Source: Clostridia bacterium (lineage in GTDB: Bacteria; Bacillota; Clostridia; Oscillospirales; Butyricicoccaceae). From it: 9,845 nucleotides of DNA. The stretch lies in the NCBI GenBank assembly GCA_017407765.1, contig JAFQVZ010000312.1, positions 1 to 9,845 on the forward strand. The letters run 5' to 3'. Positions 7,460-9,845 of the stretch are shown piece by piece; the first letter of the stretch is position 1, and the number at the start of each line of letters is the position of its first letter. The position numbers and the translations under genes were made by a program. The notes below the pieces were generated by a model. The model searched no databases, had not been told where the DNA came from, and worked only from the letters and a program-made list of their open reading frames with translations.

Positions 7460-8676
7460 TATAATTTCTCCTTTTTATTGGAAAATGTCTCGTCTACGGT
7501 GCAGATGCCATAACCGTCGGCAAGTGTTATCTTTATATTTTCACCTTTTTCAAGATCATTAACCGATTTAATAACACCTTTATTTCCGGAAACCATGGAA
7601 TATCCTCGCGAAAGAACTTTAAGCGGGCTGAGGGCATCCAGAGATGCTGCCGCCCTAAGAAATCTTCGTCTTGAGCGCTCCAGCCTCTGTCTTTGAGCCG
7701 AAGCAATACGCTGCTCAATAAGCGCCAGATGCATATGACGCTCGTTGAAGTATTCATAAGGGCTCGACATTACAGGCTTTTCACTTATCGCTTTAAGCCG
7801 ATGACGGAAAAATGATATCTTTTCTTTCTGATAGCGTTCAAGAGTGAAATATATGCTGCGCAGCAAAGCACGAAGCTCAGAACTGTCGCAGACAGCGATC
7901 TCTGCAGCATTGGATGGAGTGGCTGCTCTTCTGTCGGCCACATAGTCGGAAATCGTTATATCCGGTTCGTGGCCAACAGCAGAGATAACAGGTATCCTGC
8001 TGTTGTAAATAGCCTTTGCAACTATCTCTTCATTAAATGCCCAAAGGTCTTCAAGCGATCCGCCGCCCCTGCCTGTGATTATGACACTGGCAAGGTCATA
8101 CTTGTTTACATAATCTATCATGGCCGCTATCTCTTCCGCAGCGCCGTCTCCCTGAACTTTTACAGGACAGACGATCACATCGCAGATAGGATATCTGTGT
8201 CTGAGTATACGGATCATATCCCTTACTGCAGCACCGGTGGGCGATGTTACAAGTGCTATCTTTTCGGGATATTTGGGCAGCCCCTTTTTTACCGACTGGT
8301 CAAAATATCCCCCTTTGAACAGCTTCTCTTTAAGCTGTTCAAAAGCCATATACAGAGAACCTACTCCGTCAGGCTGCATTGCAGATACATATATCTGATA
8401 CTGTCCACTCTTAGGGTACACGCTTACTCGTCCTAAAATCAGGACTTTCATTCCGCTTTCAGGGCTGAAGCGAAGCCTTAATGCATCATTTCTGAACATG
8501 ACTGCGGAAATGACCGAATCGTTATCCTTAAGAGTAAAGTACAGATGACCCGATGAGTGTCTTTTAAAGTTGGAAATCTCACCTGTCACACAAACAGACG
8601 AAAGAACTCTGTCGTTTGAGAAAATATTTTTTATATATTCATTAAGTTGTGTAACTGTTATTGCTTTTTGCGTCAT
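7459..8676 (-). CDS. xseA: Exodeoxyribonuclease VII large subunit
   Basis: Catalytic subunit of exonuclease VII, which degrades single-stranded DNA to short oligonucleotides in repair. 405 residues, at the short end of normal. Order of domains: N-terminal OB fold (about 5-100) with VTGEISNFKRHSSGHLYFTLKD at 29-51, then the nuclease core with KIALVTSPTGAAVRDM (139-154), GRGGGSLEDLWAFNEE (202-217), IPVISAVGHEPDITISDYVADRRAATPSNAAE (228-259), then an Arg/Leu-rich coiled coil (about 265-350) and a C-terminal segment with VLSRGYSMV. The start MTQKAITVTQLNEYI agrees with family N-termini. A weak site (GGAGTGGA) precedes it. It is separated from nusB by an 86-base gap with inverted repeats, and overlaps xseB by one base. 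Confidence 0.97.
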   Translation of the reverse strand: MTQKAITVTQLNEYIKNIFSNDRVLSSVCVTGEISNFKRHSSGHLYFTLKDNDSVISAVMFRNDALRLRFSPESGMKVLILGRVSVYPKSGQYQIYVSAMQPDGVGSLYMAFEQLKEKLFKGGYFDQSVKKGLPKYPEKIALVTSPTGAAVRDMIRILRHRYPICDVIVCPVKVQGDGAAEEIAAMIDYVNKYDLASVIITGRGGGSLEDLWAFNEEIVAKAIYNSRIPVISAVGHEPDITISDYVADRRAATPSNAAEIAVCDSSELRALLRSIYFTLERYQKEKISFFRHRLKAISEKPVMSSPYEYFNERHMHLALIEQRIASAQRQRLERSRRRFLRAAASLDALSPLKVLSRGYSMVSGNKGVIKSVNDLEKGENIKITLADGYGICTVDETFSNKKEKL

Positions 8677-8692
8677 TCGAGTCCACTCCAGG

Positions 8693-8753
8693 CTGTTTTA
8701 TATACAGAAAACAGGGCTTCATAATAATCACGAAGCCCTTGAAAATTTCTGTA
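8693..8753 (-). promoter_or_regulatory. Structured leader between nusB and xseA (nested inverted repeats)
   Basis: On the minus-strand RNA an outer 8-pair stem (8753-8746 with 8710-8703) and an inner 8-pair stem (8739-8732 with 8720-8713) are joined by an asymmetric internal loop and capped by an 11-base loop. An alternative 7-pair hairpin, CUGUUUU (8714-8708) with AAAACAG (8699-8693), uses bases of the outer stem and would exclude it. No long U tract follows, so this is not a standard terminator. Role unknown; it lies just upstream of the xseA ribosome site. Confidence 0.5.
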
Positions 8754-8756
8754 CCG

Positions 8757-8772
8757 GATGCTTTAAAGCATC
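8757..8772. repeat. 16-bp perfect palindrome over the nusB stop codon
   Basis: GATGCTTTAAAGCATC is its own reverse complement. It includes the last two nusB codons and the TAA stop. As RNA it could fold into a 6-pair hairpin with a UUAA loop. No function is known to me; it may be coincidence or part of the structured region before xseA. Confidence 0.6.
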
Positions 8773-9203
8773 TCTTTCTCTACGAATGCACCGAGAACGC
8801 CGTTTATAAAACCGGCAGCCTCTTCAGAATCATACTTTTTTGCAAGCTCAAGACCTTCGTTGACCGATGCACCTACAGGTATCTGCATATAAAGCATTTC
8901 ATACATACAAAGTCTCAGAATGCACTTGGTAAGTCTCGACATTCTGGCAATACTCCAGCCTACCGAATACTTCTCGATATACATATCAAGTTCGGGCATA
9001 TGCTCGGTAATACCCTTAAATGCCGAATGGATATATCCATCCTGCGCCTCAGACGGGGCTACTTTATAAAGCTCATGCTCATCGGAAAAAAGATCGAAAT
9101 TGTGAGCAAGACTGCTGTCAAGCACGCTGTCAGCGGTGCCGTTCACAAAGTCGTTTGTAAAAAGCATATGTAAAACAAGTTCTCTAGCTAACCTTCTGCT
9201 CAT
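8763..9203 (-). CDS. nusB: Transcription antitermination factor NusB
   Basis: RNA-binding protein that joins NusE (S10) on boxA RNA to prevent premature termination of rRNA transcription. 146 residues. N-terminus MSRRLARELVLHMLF is the family helix; C-terminal half shows WSIARMSRLTKCILRLCMYEML (83-104) and IPVGASVNEGLELAKKYDSEEAAGFINGVLGAF (108-140), a strong NusB signature. The reading frame is open to an ATG 13 codons further upstream, but that start would fall within the promoter -10 region; the chosen ATG at 9201-9203 has a perfect GGAGG (9210-9214) 6 bases away. The stop codon sits in a 16-base perfect palindrome. It follows the asp23 terminator, so it likely opens a new transcript. Confidence 0.96.
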   Translation of the reverse strand: MSRRLARELVLHMLFTNDFVNGTADSVLDSSLAHNFDLFSDEHELYKVAPSEAQDGYIHSAFKGITEHMPELDMYIEKYSVGWSIARMSRLTKCILRLCMYEMLYMQIPVGASVNEGLELAKKYDSEEAAGFINGVLGAFVEKEML

Positions 9204-9233
9204 GTCAAACCTCCAGAAACTATAGTACTTTGT

Positions 9234-9262
9234 ATTATACACTATTTTGTATAAAAAATAAA
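9234..9262 (-). promoter_or_regulatory. Probable promoter of nusB
   Basis: A perfect -10 TATAAT (9239-9234) lies 30 bases before the nusB ATG. The hexamer 17 bases upstream is TTTATT (9262-9257), a poor -35 that overlaps the 3' arm of the asp23 terminator. The terminator just upstream makes an independent promoter for nusB and the genes after it necessary, which supports the call beyond the -10 match. Confidence 0.6.
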
Positions 9263-9283
9263 CCCCTGCATAGAGGGGTTTAT
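9251..9283 (-). terminator. Intrinsic terminator after asp23
   Basis: A GC-cored stem of about 10 pairs (9274-9283 with 9258-9267) closes the 6-base loop CUAUGC on the minus-strand RNA and runs into AUUUUUUAU. It starts 14 bases after the asp23 stop codon. It should end the spoIIIA-asp23 transcript and separate it from nusB. Confidence 0.88.
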
Positions 9284-9296
9284 AACAAAAGTTATT

Positions 9297-9659
9297 CTAC
9301 TGTCTGGGAAAACTTACACCGGCAACAAAAACATCCACCGAAATCACCTTGAGAGAGGCACAGTCCTCAACAGCCGTCTTGATCTGCTCCTGGATCTGAG
9401 CCGCCCTTTCTGTTATTGCACTGCCAAGAGCAACAGTTACATATACTCTGATGCGGCAGCTGTCATCACTATCTCCCCCGGCAATAAGAATGCCCTTATT
9501 GGCCGACCACACTTCAGCATCATATGCTTCCGGGATCGAAGCCTCGCTTACATCCTCATTTTCACGAAAGACATTTCTGACAAGGGAAACGACCGCATCC
9601 TGCGATATTTTCAAAATACCATCGTCACAGGGAACCGAAAAATATATCTTGCCTACCAT
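9297..9659 (-). CDS. Asp23/Gls24 family envelope stress response protein (YqhY-like)
   Basis: Small Asp23/Gls24 (DUF322) protein of 120 residues. Family members are abundant alkaline-shock or membrane-associated proteins; the one usually found before nusB is YqhY, linked in Bacillus to lipid homeostasis. Precise biochemical role is unknown. Seen: GKIYFSVPCDDGILKISQDAVVSLV near the start, GILIAGGD in the middle, and the conserved tail pattern IRVYVTVALGSAITERAAQIQEQIKTAVED followed by VISVDVFVAGVSF. No signal peptide or membrane segment. The frame is open to a GTG three codons earlier, but that GTG overlaps the AAGGAG ribosome site (9668-9673), which is 8 bases from the ATG at 9657-9659, so the ATG is chosen. 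Confidence 0.93.
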   Translation of the reverse strand: MVGKIYFSVPCDDGILKISQDAVVSLVRNVFRENEDVSEASIPEAYDAEVWSANKGILIAGGDSDDSCRIRVYVTVALGSAITERAAQIQEQIKTAVEDCASLKVISVDVFVAGVSFPRQ

Positions 9660-9682
9660 ATTTATCACTCCTTATTACAGAT

Positions 9683-9711
9683 ATTTTAATCCATATAAAG
9701 AGTTATATCAA
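9683..9711 (-). promoter_or_regulatory. Probable vegetative promoter of asp23
   Basis: TTGATA (9711-9706), a 17-base spacer and TAAAAT (9688-9683) lie in the 57-base gap after spoIIIAH, placing the start near 9676 and only a few bases before the AAGGAG ribosome site. It would let asp23 be expressed in growing cells apart from the sporulation-controlled spoIIIA operon. Based on hexamer match and spacing only. Confidence 0.6.
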
Positions 9712-9716
9712 GCATT

Positions 9717-9845
9717 TTATTCAGTCTCGATTATTTTGATCTCGGATGCAGCTGCTCCTGTCTCTTCCATAACTATCTCGGTTATACGCGCAATGTCGGC
9801 ATCCTGAAGCCCATTTTCGGTCTTTGAAACAATTACATTTACACC
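9717..9845 (-). CDS. spoIIIAH: Stage III sporulation protein AH, C-terminal fragment (5' end outside window)
   Basis: The last 42 codons of a gene that enters from the right edge. The residues read VNVIVSKTENGLQDADIARI and continue with TEIVMEETGAAASEIKIIETE. This matches the end of SpoIIIAH (YscJ/FliF-like fold), where a V-x-V-x-V strand is followed by a helix with a DIV-x-x-x-TG pattern and a final I-x-I strand. SpoIIIAH in the mother cell membrane binds forespore SpoIIQ to form the channel needed for forespore development; this is established for Bacillus and Clostridioides. The position immediately before asp23-nusB is the expected one. There is no terminator between it and asp23, so sporulation transcripts may run into asp23. 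The fragment is too short and too early cut for the transmembrane anchor to be seen. Confidence 0.8.
   Translation of the reverse strand, partial: GVNVIVSKTENGLQDADIARITEIVMEETGAAASEIKIIETE

Noticed and set aside
8703..8740. Hairpin after nusB as an intrinsic terminator
   Set aside because: The stem is followed by GUUUUCUGUAUAA rather than a run of U, so termination would be weak; it is better described as a structured leader.
8757..8772. TGCTTTAA at the nusB stop as a boxA site for NusB autoregulation
   Set aside because: It lacks bases of the known boxA consensus and is explained by the palindrome and the stop codon; too weak to claim.
9204..9242. N-terminal extension of nusB from an ATG at 9242
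   Set aside because: It would start in the promoter -10 region, before the likely transcript start, while the ATG at 9203 has a perfect GGAGG and a family-like N-terminus.
9660..9668. GTG start for asp23 three codons upstream
   Set aside because: The GTG overlaps the AAGGAG ribosome site that serves the ATG at 9659.

Overview
This window reads as a piece of chromosome from an endospore-forming low-to-mid GC Firmicute, most likely class Clostridia. The support is the gene order spoIIIAH - asp23 - nusB - xseA - xseB - ispA - dxs - tlyA - nadK - argR - recN (a conserved Bacillota block), Shine-Dalgarno sites of the GGAGG type before most genes, and a T-box leader in front of a tyrosyl-tRNA synthetase gene. 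I cannot place it at family level from sequence alone. Every credible gene is on the minus strand, so transcription runs from the right end of the window to the left.

Layout in transcription order. At the right edge lie the last codons of spoIIIAH (engulfment/feeding-tube channel). A vegetative-type promoter then precedes asp23, which ends in an intrinsic terminator. nusB has its own promoter-like -10 and a strong ribosome binding site. An 86-base gap with inverted repeats separates nusB from xseA. xseA, xseB and ispA are tightly packed (1-base overlap, 2-base gap). A 100-base AT-rich gap with promoter-like hexamers separates ispA from dxs. dxs, tlyA, nadK, argR and recN follow with overlaps or gaps of 0 to 3 bases. 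Where spoIVB and spo0A often follow recN in spore formers, this window has a strong promoter, a complete tyrosine T-box riboswitch with its terminator, and the first third of a fragment-spanning tyrS whose 3' end is outside the window.

Functionally this is a housekeeping neighbourhood: transcription antitermination (NusB), DNA repair and recombination (exonuclease VII, RecN), isoprenoid precursor synthesis (DXS, prenyl diphosphate synthase), RNA methylation (TlyA), NADP supply (NadK), arginine regulation (ArgR) and tRNA charging (TyrRS). All complete genes appear intact; I saw no frameshift, insertion sequence, CRISPR array, tRNA or rRNA gene.

I did not find a previously undescribed system. 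The points most worth a second look are the structured nusB-xseA gap with two mutually exclusive hairpins, the run of four consecutive genes kept in one reading frame with only 0 or 1 codon between them, the break in the recN-spoIVB-spo0A order, and the tyrS promoter whose -35 hexamer is embedded in recN codons.
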